64,000 bases of DNA, from NCBI RefSeq assembly GCF_018873765.1, contig NC_057918.1:13462862-13526861 (forward strand), written 5' to 3'. Shown piece after piece: positions 24,501 through 35,048 of the stretch. The notes under the pieces were generated by a model. The model did no database searches and had not been told where the DNA came from. It saw only the letters and a program-made list of their open reading frames with translations. A program made the translations under genes and the position numbers. How positions within the stretch are numbered: position 1 is the first letter of the stretch; each line of letters begins with the position of its first letter. This stretch comes from Telopea speciosissima (taxonomy: Eukaryota; Streptophyta; Magnoliopsida; Proteales; Proteaceae).

Positions 24501-24981
24501 GATTTTACTCTGTTTTACAGTAAACAGAGAAGCCCTGTTTGGGTTGGGATGCATTTCATACCTTTGATAGCGTTTTTGAGAATTTGGTTATTTAAATCCT
24601 GCAAAGATGAAAAAACCCATGTAAGTATTATGAACAATGAACCAGAATATTATCATAAAAAAGAAAGAAAGAGCAAATACATACCAAATTTAAAATACCA
24701 GCCATTCCCCATGGACATTGTCCATAGTTGCACTTAAAGGATGGCCACCAATCCAAAGTTGCACAGATGAAGTTGTTTTCAGTTTCTGCAATCGAAGAAA
24801 CACCTTTCACTGTCACTGTAACATGTTCTTCACCATGGCCATGTCTTTTTGGTAATTTTCCATGGTTATGTTGTTGTTGTTGATGATGGTGAGGTATGTG
24901 AGCTAAGCAGGTTAACATTAATAATTGAGAAAAGAGAAGGGAGAAGATAAAAAGCCTTCTGAAACTCATCCCCATCACCAT
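21583..24981 (-). CDS. GH79 heparanase-like / beta-glucuronidase, copy B
   Basis: Inverted paralogue of the plus-strand GH79 gene. Nine exons: 24685-24981, 24562-24598, 24199-24382, 23961-24112, 23608-23841, 23338-23527, 23136-23261, 22943-23042 and 21583-21909. They join in frame to 548 residues. Exons 2, 3, 5, 6, 7 and 8 match copy A exactly in length (37, 184, 234, 190, 126, 100). A signal peptide is followed by a His/Gln-rich stretch with nine His in 27 residues, absent from copy A. Catalytic Glu226 (LGNELS) and Glu344 (WLGESGG) are intact. The last exon is 66 nt shorter than in copy A, removing a loop before REEYHLTPKDG. The start is the first ATG (24981); the open frame upstream begins only with TTG, and ATGs at 24975 and 24969 are alternatives. 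Probably an extracellular glycosidase. Confidence 0.93.
22035..22219. mobile_element. Hairpin MITE, family B copy 1 (GH79 copy B intron 8)
   Basis: The left end AAAAAGGACCAAGTTTTCCTTC is inverted at the right end (GAAGGAAAACTGTCCTCAAAAA, 22195-22217). A related hairpin with the same GGACCAAG terminus lies at 49310-49444. Confidence 0.55.
22700..22888. mobile_element. Palindromic MITE-like element (GH79 copy B intron 8)
   Basis: The arms 22705-22760 and 22830-22886 are inverted copies carrying TTCGGGCCTGAGAGCTC, ACATGGAAGATGC and CCAACGGT. A T-rich loop of about 60 bp separates them. The structure could fold into a long hairpin in the pre-mRNA. It ends about 55 bp before the exon 8 donor. Confidence 0.7.
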
Positions 24982-25065
24982 TAGAGAAACAAACAAGTAC
25001 TTCTGAAAGTAGAAGAAGAAGAAAAAAAAAAAAGGATTAGGAATGAAAAAGAATGGTGAAAAGCT

Positions 25066-25079
25066 AGATTTATATAGAG
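25066..25079 (-). promoter_or_regulatory. Probable TATA box of GH79 copy B
   Basis: On the minus strand CTATATAAAT (TATATAAA at 25069-25076) lies about 90 nt upstream of the ATG at 24981. That spacing suits a short leader. A GA/A-rich leader (25010-25033) follows. Confidence 0.6.
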
Positions 25080-25558
25080 CAGATCAAAGTGGTTTTCTAG
25101 ATAAAATTGGATAAGGAACAAGATAATCTTTTTGATTTGGTTTCAAATCCTAAAACTGGTATTTTTCTCTTTCTATTTATATCTATTAATCTTCCAGCTA
25201 GAGGAGCTTAAGATAGTAAGACTTTCTATGTCGATGAGAGTCACGAGACAGAGAGAAGACTGGAGAGGAAAGCTCTCTTTTTATGGTCAGCTCACAGCTG
25301 GACCAGTTTTTCCAGTTTAATTGGTCAAATAAATTTCTAATAAATCCATTCCAATTCCAATTAGATTTAAATCTTGGTTATATTATATTCGGATACTGTG
25401 ATACAGCCCGACCCAACCCCGTGTTTCCTTTTCCTTTAATCATGGCTGTCCACAGACCACCAGTTTTTTCGGATCACTGGTTGTCTACTTGGCTGATCCA
25501 CCCGATCTTAGAATTAGTCTCAATTAGATTTTAAGAATCTCTAGTGGAAGTGGAACTC

Positions 25559-26115
25559 AGGATGTAAATGGATCGAATTCGATTGGATAATGGCATTATC
25601 ATATTTGCATTCAATTATATTAGTTTTTGGATGGATTCGAATATTATCTTATCTGTTGACACCTTTACCATTTTGTTGACGAGAGTTTGGGTTGAGACTT
25701 GAGAGTTCAAGAATTATCCTTTCTTTTACGCTTCTTAATTTTTGATTTTCTTATGTTTTCTACTTTTGATTTTATTTTGTATTTATTTTAATAAATATGT
25801 GATTCCATGTATCATACAATGCATAAAACAATATATATAAATCAATAGAAAATCTAGAAAAAGAATCACATTATCTTAACTTACAAAATTATAAAAATTA
25901 AAAAAAAAAAAAAAAAAAACTTAATCGGATAGACGAACAAAAAGATATATTTCAGACATTTTATTACCATCGGATTGCTAAACGAATCGAATAATAATCG
26001 ATCATATAAGGGATTATCATATTTGTATCCGATTAGTTTTCGAATGGATTCGGATCTCCTAAACGGATACAAATGCGGATCGAACACGGATTTTCAAATA
26101 TCTGTTGGCATCCTT
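25559..26115. repeat. Dispersed GGATGTAAAYGGAT...CGGATTCG repeat
   Basis: Starts GGATGTAAATGGATCG and carries inverted and direct forms of GTATCCGATTAGTTTTCG, GGATTCGGAT and CTAAACGGATACAAATGC. An AT-rich core with an A-run (about 25900-25919) lies inside. A closely similar copy is at 63344-63620. No coding capacity was seen. Confidence 0.55.
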
Positions 26116-26891
26116 AAGTGGAATAGTTAAGATGAGATCCTTATGGATTACTCACTCTCTATCAAACTTGTATTATTGGAATTCCAATATTGGGAAGATG
26201 CTATTTGTTCGAGAGTGAGGCCCCTGCACCAGCATGGGGCCAATGGGAACGCGCAAAAGCATTGTCTAACCAGCATTTTCACTTTTCATTGGGGCAAGAT
26301 AATATTAATGATGAATATTAATTCATTTTCTTTTTCCATTTTGAAACGCTACTCTATATCATATAGTTGAAATAATACCTTATTAATTGATTGGATATAT
26401 CATTAGATAAGAGGCCAAGGTGGACTAATTGGTCAGTAAAGGAAGATCACATCTCTCATAGAAAATAATAATGTTATTAAATTGGCCTTCTTATAATAAT
26501 AATAATAATAATAATAAAACTACTACCACCACAGCACCACTAACAACAACAATAATAATGAGATTCGTTTAAAGGGATTTTTTTATTTAATAACCTTTAA
26601 GATGTAATCTTATTCTTTTACCTTTTCTGTATAATTTTTTTTTTCAATGAAAATAAATATTGTCATTTCACATGTATTCTATAATAATATGTAAAATGGT
26701 GACAACTTTTGATAATAAAATAATGATAAATCATTTTCAAATTATTTTTAAAATCCATTTATACGCTAAACTTAAAAGACTTTTGGGAATAAGATAAAAC
26801 GCAATTAAAAATGGTGTTAAGTTCTAAAAACACCATTTAATGTAATTGTATTATTCCTAAAAAGTTTTTTAAGTTAAGGGTAGAAAAATAA
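26116..26891. other. Intergenic, no gene seen
   Basis: AT-rich sequence with a simple ATA repeat near 26493-26516 and ACC/ACA microsatellite-like runs after it. No recognisable frame. Confidence 0.5.
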
Positions 26892-28748
26892 AGGGAAAAT
26901 TTCTTAGATCTACTAGATAAAAAAATTAATTTTAAGATAAGTGGGTTTTAAATTCATTTTACATTCATTAGTCTTAATTTTAAAAAGATTTACTTAATCC
27001 CCAGAGTTAGTTATTAGTCATGCCACCTAAGAAGAAAAAACTAGTGAACTTCCAAAATTACCCCAACTTCACCTTAGCTGCACTCTTCGGCTTCTATTCA
27101 CCCTTGACCTCTGCAATTCTCTCTCTCTCTCTCTCTCTCTCTGTGAACTCACCGACGTTCCCTCAAGTAATAGAGAAGAGATTCTCATTAGTTCTTCGTC
27201 ACCATTTTAACCCAGTAAAATGTGCAGGGTGTAAACGTAGAAACTAGAGGCGACATATTACTTTGATAAGCTATTAATTCTAGAATCTAAATACTAGTAT
27301 AAATTCCGACAATAAGAACACCAACCCTTCACTTGTACTAGATTGAACAATATCAAATGATCCCTTTTTATTTGTTGTTACTTCCCTTCTGGATCTTACC
27401 GTATCCACTGTTGCACCGCCCAACTTTAGAGATAACAGGAAAGGGTGTTCTAGATGTCTCTCTCTCTCTCTCATATTTTCTTCTTTATAATGAAAGAAGA
27501 AGGTTAGAGCTCTTTGACGGCAACTACTGCAGCGGCATCCATTACCACTATCATAGAAGATAGAACTTCTTATGGAGAAGGAGAGGGAGAGAGGAGGAGA
27601 AGATACAGAAGAGTGAGACAAAGGCCATGGGGCAAATAGGCAGCAGAAATAAGGGGCCCACAGAAAGTTGCAACTTGCAAGGGATTCTTTGTTTAGGCAC
27701 CTTCCATACAGCAGGAGCAACTGTCAGAGCTTACGATCTGCTCTTACATTCAGAGGAAAAGTTTAACTTCAAAAAAAACGTTAGATTGAGTCCTCCAACG
27801 CCCATTTCTCCAGCTTCAAGTTGACCATTTTGGATTCTCCAGCGACCCTTTTGCCTTCTCAAATGCATAAGCAATTTATGTAGTCTCAAGTGCTTTAGCA
27901 TCAGTTAGACTTCTGACTTAACGAGAGATTACAATGAATATTCACAGTTGCTTCAGAGCTCTCTAGATTTTACAGCCCACGAGTCTGTTAGAGCAGATGT
28001 TATATTCTTCACCTTGTTGCTGCTTCGCAATCTTCACTTTCTTCTCCATCTTCTACATCGTTTTCTCTACTTTTCGATGGTCATCAATAGATGGGTTATT
28101 TCATAAATCCATAACAAAGTCGTGATCATGATGGTCGTGATGATGGTGCTTCGACACTATCTGGACGGATTCCGGTCATTATCCCTCGTCCTCTTCAAGC
28201 TAGCTGATTTTTTTATCAGATTTTTTTTTTTTTTCTTGGATTTTTTATTTCATTTCATGTTTTTATTCTCTTGTATGGTTTAGATAGAATACACGTTGAG
28301 CAATAAGCAGGTTTGGGGTTTTAATTTCTTTTTCTTTTTTTTTCTTTTCAAATTTGTAAATTTGGACACAAAAATGATTTGGCCTGTGGTTTATATCTCC
28401 ATAACATGTACGCTTGACTGGCTTATGAAGGCTGAAGAACTAATGAGAAAGCTCTTCTCTATTATTCTTGACGGAACATCGGTGAGTTCGGTGAGAGATA
28501 CAGAGATGGCACAGCAGCGTGTGAGTTGCAGAGTTCAGGGGTGAACAGATGCCAAAGAGTGCGGCTAAGGTGAAATTGGGGTAATTTTGGAAGTTCACTA
28601 GGCTTTTCTTCTTAGGTGGCATGACCAATAACTAACTTTGCGTATTAAGTAAATCTTTTTAAAATTAAGACTAATGAATGTAAAATAATTTAAAACCCAC
28701 TTATCTTGTAATTAATTTTTTTAGCTAGTAGATCTAAGAAATTTCCCC
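26892..28748. mobile_element. 1.86-kb long-TIR element carrying an AP2/ERF fragment (Pack-MULE-like)
   Basis: The left arm 26892-27204 and right arm 28430-28748 are inverted copies (over 300 bp each). They share AATTTCTTAGATCTACTAG, CATTAGTCTTAATTTTAAAAA, CATGCCACCTAAGAAG, GTGAACTTCCAAAATTACCC and CATTAGTTCTTC. The arms differ by substitutions and by a CT microsatellite in the left arm (27117-27142). No transposase is present, and the core contains a decayed piece of an AP2/ERF gene (27592-27790). Long TIRs plus a captured exon is the hallmark of Pack-MULEs. A-rich flanks (GAAAAATAA against AAAAAAAAT) leave the target-site duplication ambiguous, so the superfamily is inferred. Confidence 0.65.
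27592..27790 (+). pseudogene. AP2/ERF DNA-binding domain fragment (decayed)
   Basis: The plus strand reads RRRRYRRVRQRPWGK, a stop where the family has Trp, then AAEIRGP. After a frameshift it continues LGTFHTAGATVRAYD, and ends with traces of the FRG, LNF and NVRL positions. This is the order of an ERF domain (YRGVRQRPWGKWAAEIR ... WLGTF ... AARAYD ... LNFP). One stop, at least one frameshift and a broken middle show it is non-functional. It lies alone between the arms of the long-TIR element, with no ERF gene around it, which suggests capture rather than local decay. Confidence 0.75.
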
Positions 28749-28879
28749 AAAAAAAATTTCAAAATATTTTGAAACTAATTTATGATTATGTCATTATCAA
28801 AATTTATTATTCATTTGTTTGCTTGACAAGCCCGGTAAAAAAAAACATGAATAAGATAGATTTTTTTGGGTGCTCCAAA

Positions 28880-29100
28880 ATGTATTGCTACATCCCATGA
28901 CAATTGTTTATTCTAATTTCTTGAAGGGAAAAAGAATGCTGCTCGGTCATGTGGCCCTTGCACCCAGACACAGGAGCACATGAAATTACTGCCCCATCTC
29001 TCGTGAAATAAAAATTAAAAGTCCCATTTGTGTTGATGCCATTACATACACTTTTATTAGCCTGTGGCAATGAAGGGCCATGCGATCAGTTGCCCTTTCT
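28880..29100. repeat. Dispersed hairpin-type repeat, CAGACACAGG family
   Basis: It contains CCCAGACACAGGAGCACATG and, further on, GATGCCATTACATACAC ... GGGCCATGCGATCAG. The same block order recurs at 49740-49915, and partial copies occur near 13300 and 43680. No coding capacity. Confidence 0.5.
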
Positions 29101-29829
29101 TTAAATGTGGAGATCAAAGTCCCCTTTTCAGATGTTCAATTTCAAACTTAGATGGATTTGGTCGATTGGTATAACACAATTTTGTAAAATAGATTAAGAA
29201 AACAAATGACCAACTGAAAATTGAAGGAAAAAATTTCAGGTAAAATTTTATGCTGAAACAAACGGATAAGTTATTTCCATTTTATTATTGCAATGGAAGG
29301 ATTGTAAACCTGATTTCTTTAATTTACAGATCGTTTGATTCTAATCAGGTCAGTTATTGTATTTGACATATGGAGAGACCCATGAATTCCTGATTTAGTA
29401 TCCATTAGGGTTCATTCTTCAGTTAACAGAAGATTGGAATTTAAGGGGAAAAGATCTCTACTTGGTGGTGTTTCCTACGCCCTCTCACAGGGTACTATGA
29501 AATGACGCCTCTGACCCCTGAGTAGATACCTAGACGTGCTCCCCATTGGCTCAGACGCTTATGTAGAGACCATGCAACCAAGTTGAGATCTTTTGCCCAG
29601 AATTTAATCATCTTTCTGAGGTCATCTCCCATGGTCAACAATACTGGAATCTCCCTTTACTGCAAAGCCTCTTTTCCCACCAGATGTTCCACCAACATTC
29701 TCAAGATCAATCTGTCTTCTCTAGCACATTACAAGATATATGGCATCATTTGAACTATATCTAATACAGGTGAATTGACATCCAAGTAAGCTTATATTGA
29801 TCAAAGAAATTCAAAAGGGTGATGCTCAA

Positions 29830-30330
29830 AACCATCTGGATTTCCCATGGAGAAAGCTATCCAAGTTTTTGATATTATTGCTTTGAAAGTATGTTCTTGG
29901 GATTGTTGCAACAATGTTTTCTTTGGCAAAATTTGTACCAGTAATCACTACAGTGTGCCCTGTTTGTGGAAATGAAGACGAGTCCATGAGTTTAGGAATC
30001 GGTATCGAGTTGGTTGTATTGGCTGATTCGTATTGGAATCAGCTGTGACTGATATCAATATTTGACTGATTTTAACACAGGTCAATGAATTGGATCGGGT
30101 CTCGGTTACCGATACTAAAACCTGCAAAAAACTCTCATTTTCATTCTTTTTTCTTCATTCCTCCCTATCTCAAGTCATCCACAGCACTGGAAGCAGAACT
30201 CAAGGGACTAATGGAAGCCTTAAATCATTCATTATTCAGCAAAGTGGACATGAGGGTGCTGCTGTTATCTTGTGTTGGTTCAATTGCCTAAGAGGATTTT
30301 CCTGGTTGGCCATGGAGAAGCTTTAATCTA
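29830..30330 (+). mobile_element. LINE remnant (zinc-binding and RNase H-like pieces)
   Basis: Broken plus-strand frames give traces of a plant LINE C-terminus: a CPVCGNEDES segment near 29957-29990, like the zf-RVT zinc-binding motif, and ALEAELKGLMEALNHSL near 30185-30235, like an RNase H helix. Stops separate them. Boundaries are approximate. Confidence 0.45.
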
Positions 30331-31756
30331 GGCGAATTATTATTGTTACAAGTATCTATTATTTTTCCACACGTCCCAAGGCATCTATTTTGCCATGTGG
30401 ACAAATGATGTGTCCATTACAACCATTGGATAGAGAAGACATGGTCTAGATTAGCCACATGACAAATTTCAGAGTCTAATTCAATCAAATACCCCTCCAT
30501 GTATTAAAGAAGACCATACCAATCCAAGGTTCAAAATGAACAAATCATCCAAGTGGTGGAAATAGCTGAGATGTCAAAGTCCAGTCCAGGAGGTTCATCA
30601 CTAGAACCAGATTACAGCCTTGAATGAACCATTAGATTCTTCTTTCCCAATCATGCATCATGCATTTGCTTCACAAGTGACTGCTCAACAATAACACATC
30701 AACTACTTTATACTGATCACCAATCTCGTGAGTTATGTTTAACAAGTACTTGTGCTACCATATTTTCATAATAGTTCAAACCCTAGCAAGATAGCATGGC
30801 TGACTCAATCCAGTTCAGTGGTTGATCAGGTAAGAAAAAAGGACCAATGAAACCTATCAATGACAGTCAGTTCATAGAGTTACCAGAAACTTGAATCTCC
30901 TCAAGTCTTCCACATATTTAGTACCTTTCTCATCATTCATGAACCCAAACTCAAAGCATTATAGCTGTCGAGTATCTAGGACTGCCCTCTGCTTGCTATT
31001 TGTCTTGCTTCCATATCCAACTTGTTCACGACCGAGGGGTACGGAGAAGGCAATAAAAAACTGGGGGGAGGGGGAGAAGAGATGTTGTTTGGTAGGGCAG
31101 TGGAATACTTCAGCTCTTTCACTTGAGAAAAAAATGCTATAGAACCATGTTTGAGATTCAAGGTTCACCAACAGCTAAATGACATTTTCCCATCACATGC
31201 TTAAACTGATGTTTGAACAGGTCTCATGAACAAATCAAATTGAAAGTTTGACAGTTTTATGATTCATTTGTAATTTCAACCTTTTTACATTTTTCTACAT
31301 CTTAGCCAAAAGATGATGTTGTCCATGAAGAACGTCCCACTGGTGCAAAATTCCCATTCATTTCTCTCGTTTTAGATATTTATATTCAAAGCAGGTTTTG
31401 CAACTATAAGAAATTCATTTAAAAAAAAAATTTGATAGACTTCCTAGCATATCAATACATAAATAGTTGTCTTATGGGCTTTAATAATCAACAAATATTG
31501 CACATGCACACAAAAGCAACAGCTTCATCAAGAAGCCATAGACCTGTTTAAGAATTTGATCCACGACGAGATGTGCATTCCCACCAACCGCCAACCTTGT
31601 GTTCCACAATTTCAATCCTTAAACCAGCTTCAATACTCTATCCTAAAAGGAAATCAAGAATATTAATTAGTATTAAAGAGTTGCAAGAGATCCACAGAGG
31701 CTGAGAGGGGGGGGGGGGTGTGGCTGGTAGTGTACCTTTCCACTCAAACATGCAAG
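30331..31756. other. Intergenic; likely includes the MUB 3' UTR
   Basis: No coding frame with a recognisable domain. A G-run (31706-31719) lies just downstream of the MUB stop. Other segments resemble unclassified repeat sequence. Confidence 0.45.
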
Positions 31757-34700
31757 TTATAGAATAGCACAGACACACTTGTTCTGCTTCAATTGGTCTG
31801 ATTTCTTTTCTGTCAATTATAAACAAGCAAGCTTAGTAATACAAACATTAAAAACAAGCATTTAAAGATGATGGAATGTTAGACTCTCTGAGATAAATCT
31901 TAGGCAGCCAAGATAAGGGACCAAAATCTATTCATTAATTGATGTATATGCTCAGTCAACCCTGCTCTCGCATGTTATCCTTGTAGTCCAGTTCTTGAAT
32001 AGTATGGGTCAATGAAATCAATAGGATTCTACAAAGCAAAGGGTGAGGGAGCATAATATGTTCTTTTTTAGATAAGTATCAGATCTTCTCAAAGTATGCC
32101 CATACCTTTCTCTGAGGAAGGTGGTTGAACAACAACATGCATGGTTGTAACGCCCCCAGGAACATCACATAAGGGGCTCCTGCATTCTCCTACAGTTCTG
32201 TTGTTCTCCAAAATCCTTCCAGCACTAATTATCTTGACATCTTTCACTGTCCTTGGACCATTTTCTTTCTCTGGCCAAACAGATACCCATTGGAAATCTG
32301 AGTAAACCGTACGACGTTTGAAAAACTAATGAATTCAAAAGCTCAAGACAGTAAAAACAAATTGGTAATTCAAAAGTATTATAATGCAATGCAAGCAACA
32401 GAAAACAGAAATGGAAAATTAAATATTAAAAGCAGGGTAATTTTAACCATAATTTCCAAGAACTGGTACCAATAATGGTGCCGATTGGGGTACAACCACT
32501 TAAATCAAGTTTCAGGGGCAATTTAGTTTGGTAAGCTACCTGGTTCATTATTGGTAGTATGTATGCGTACAGTTGGGATATTCAATAATGAATTAGGAAA
32601 TATGTTGATACACAAAGATGGAAAATATAGATATGTATTTGTTACTCATTAGGTCCTTTATTATAACACATTGCTCTGTCGCCCAGTCCCCTTCGACGGC
32701 AGAATGGATGGCCTTCTGCCATTGAAGGGGACTGAGCGACAAAGCAATGTATTATAAAAGTTCCAAACTCATTTACTAGGGTTCTGAATTTTTGTTGGTG
32801 GGACCTGAAAATTGAATGCTTTGCAAATATAAGGCAGTATTTCTTGTATGGAATGAACTAATACCAGCTTAAGCATAGTTTTACAAGGACTCCTTACTGC
32901 ATGCCCTTCTTCCATTTAATTTATAAGATAGTTAAACTAAAAGCCCAAAAGGATAGAATACCATCCAAGGATAAAAAAAGGGATATGTTTCTTATTAGGA
33001 TACCGTTAAGTGGGCGCACCCAGTACACGAGGCTCCCGCCACTGCGGGGTCTGGGGAGGGTCATAATGTACGCAGCCTTACCCCTGCTTTCACAGAGAGG
33101 TTGTTTCCAGACTCGAACCCATGACCACTTGGTCACAATGGCGCAACCTTTACCGTTGCACCAAGACCCACCCTCTATTAGGATACCGTTAAAGGGGGGA
33201 AAAAGGATCTGTTTCTTATTAGGATTCCATTATAGGGAAAAAAAGGATATGTTTCTTAATTTTGGTTACATTTTTTAAAGATGGCTATAGATGAATACTG
33301 TAAAATGACGAAGTATTTAGGATCCAAAACTCTACTCCAAAGTCCAAATATAGACAGGATTTTACCAACAAAAAACCTAAGTGCTCCATGCTATATTTTC
33401 AGTAGGAACACTAAATCGGTTAATATAAATGACCACACTCACCAGAGGCATTCAGATTTTACCCTTAAAGGAATTTAGTTTAATACTCCAGCGGATACTA
33501 TACTACTAGGGATGGGAAAGCTGCTCCTGCAGTTTCTAAACCAATTAGTGAGTTAGGGCTTTGAAGTAGCCTTTCCACCGGTAACTTAGGTTGGAAACTA
33601 CTATTGATCGTTGAACTAGGGCTTAAAGAGAGTAAGCACTGTGTTCCCTTGGAATTTCAGAAACTAATGAATAGCCTGTTGATTGCTTCCACTTGGCCCA
33701 CTAAGTATAGAACTATAGATAGATACTGTCCCAACTGCCATTGGCACCAGTTCAAGGAAATGTCTCAGAAATGTACCAGAAACGTTCCGGTACCAATCCC
33801 CAGTACTGATAAAATTGGAACACAGGGAGCAAAGGCTGAAAAGGGTTACTAATGCAAATATGGTTTGAATTGCTGAGACTAGTTTATCTCCATCTACCGG
33901 TGGTCCTGTTTCAGTAAATGAGGTTCCTCACTACTCATCATATTTAAAAGTTGTGAGCTAAATGAACATCTCAAATGGATTCTGTTATTTTTTGAGCCGA
34001 TTGGAAATTAAACTATTTCTCCACAGCAATGTTATGGCACTTTTATTTGAAACCCATTTTCACATCATCTCCTCCCCAGCCTAATGAGGACAGTATAGTA
34101 ATCCATAGATCGTGATGCATAAGAATTTTAGGACCATCTACACCAATTCCCTAAAAGCATCTAGAGGACCACCTGGTTGAGAACATTTGTGAAAGAATCT
34201 TAGACCCCTCCACAATTGGAGTAACAAGAATGCCTTAATTGCCTAAGTGGGCTGCTATTATTTTACTTTGTACTGATTCCTAGAATAACTTTGCTTTGAA
34301 GAGAAAACAAAAACACAATAAAGCTCAATTCCAAGGGGCCCAAAAACCTAGAAACAAACAGGGTAATTCAAAATCAATCCCTACATGGACACTCTCTTGG
34401 CTGACTCAATTTGATAGTCTTGCTCTTAAATGCAGGGAAAGCCATTAATACACTTCAAGATTTTGTGGACAGAGCGCTAGGCTCTATAACATGGAAAATC
34501 AGTTAACCGTTTAGAGGAAGGGAATCGGCCCCAATAGGTTATCGATAAAAACCCGCTTTTCATGATAAAGAGCTAGGATAAGTGATTAGATTACAGACAT
34601 ACAACCATCTTCATCCAGCTGATATAATTCAATCCATTTAAGACATTCCTTGATTTCCTTGAATTTCAATTAATTAAAATACCAGTCAACCTAACTTGCT

Positions 34701-35048
34701 ATGAAATAGAAATACATTTACGTAAACATGAGTACATCATAAATACAGATTCTGATTAAATCAATAAATCATACCAATTTTTTTTTATTTTTATTGAACA
34801 GAATCCAACAAGAGGGAAATCTTTTGTCGCATGAACCTGGCAGATATCATTTCCAGAAGGGATGAAACAAACCCATTATAGCAGTCAAATAAACAAAGAA
34901 ACAATAAAAACTAACCTTTTGGCCATTGAGCAATTATAGTTTCCTTGAGGGTGACGATACTGGTGGCGGCAGGGAAGCTCTTGGGACCGATATCTGAGCC
35001 ATCAGTCAACCGGAACTTGATCTCTAATCGATCCTGTGCCCCAGACAT
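31757..35048 (-). CDS. MUB: Membrane-anchored ubiquitin-fold protein (MUB)
   Basis: Small ubiquitin-fold protein that is prenylated and docks E2 ubiquitin-conjugating enzymes at the plasma membrane. Three exons, 34916-35048, 32106-32270 and 31757-31809, give 116 residues, the normal length. It begins MSGAQDRLEIKFRLTDGSDIGP. Exon 2 carries NGPRTVKDVKIISAGRILEN and TTMHVVVQPP, diagnostic of the family. The C-terminus is NKCVCAIL: a CaaX box (CAIL) with a neighbouring Cys suitable for acylation, and no ubiquitin-like Gly-Gly end. The start is the only ATG before the conserved beta strand. Intron 1 (2.6 kb) holds an Au SINE and a long hairpin. The MUB paralogue number cannot be assigned here. Confidence 0.93.
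32656..32760. repeat. Near-perfect 105-nt hairpin in MUB intron 1
   Basis: The arms 32656-32704 and 32714-32760 pair almost completely (shared CATTGCTYTGTCG, CAGTCCCCTTC, GGCAGAA) around a 9-nt loop. The size fits a plant pre-miRNA-like fold or a very short MITE. No TSD was recognised. It can be transcribed within the MUB intron. Confidence 0.75.
32993..33192 (-). mobile_element. Au SINE with 17-bp target-site duplications
   Basis: tRNA-derived SINE in minus orientation, body 33010-33175. The minus strand reads TGGTGCAACGG (A-box region, 33153-33163) and GGTTCGAGTC (B box, 33110-33119), then the Au-type body (CAGGGGTAAGGCTGCGTAC, CCTCCCCAGACCCCGCAGTG). The 17-bp TATTAGGATACCGTTAA flanks it on both sides (32993-33009 and 33176-33192), with no mismatch. 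It is in the same orientation as MUB, within intron 1. Confidence 0.93.

Noticed and set aside
33010-33175. tRNA gene on the minus strand
   Set aside because: The A and B boxes belong to the tRNA-derived head of an Au SINE; no cloverleaf acceptor stem, and the SINE body follows.
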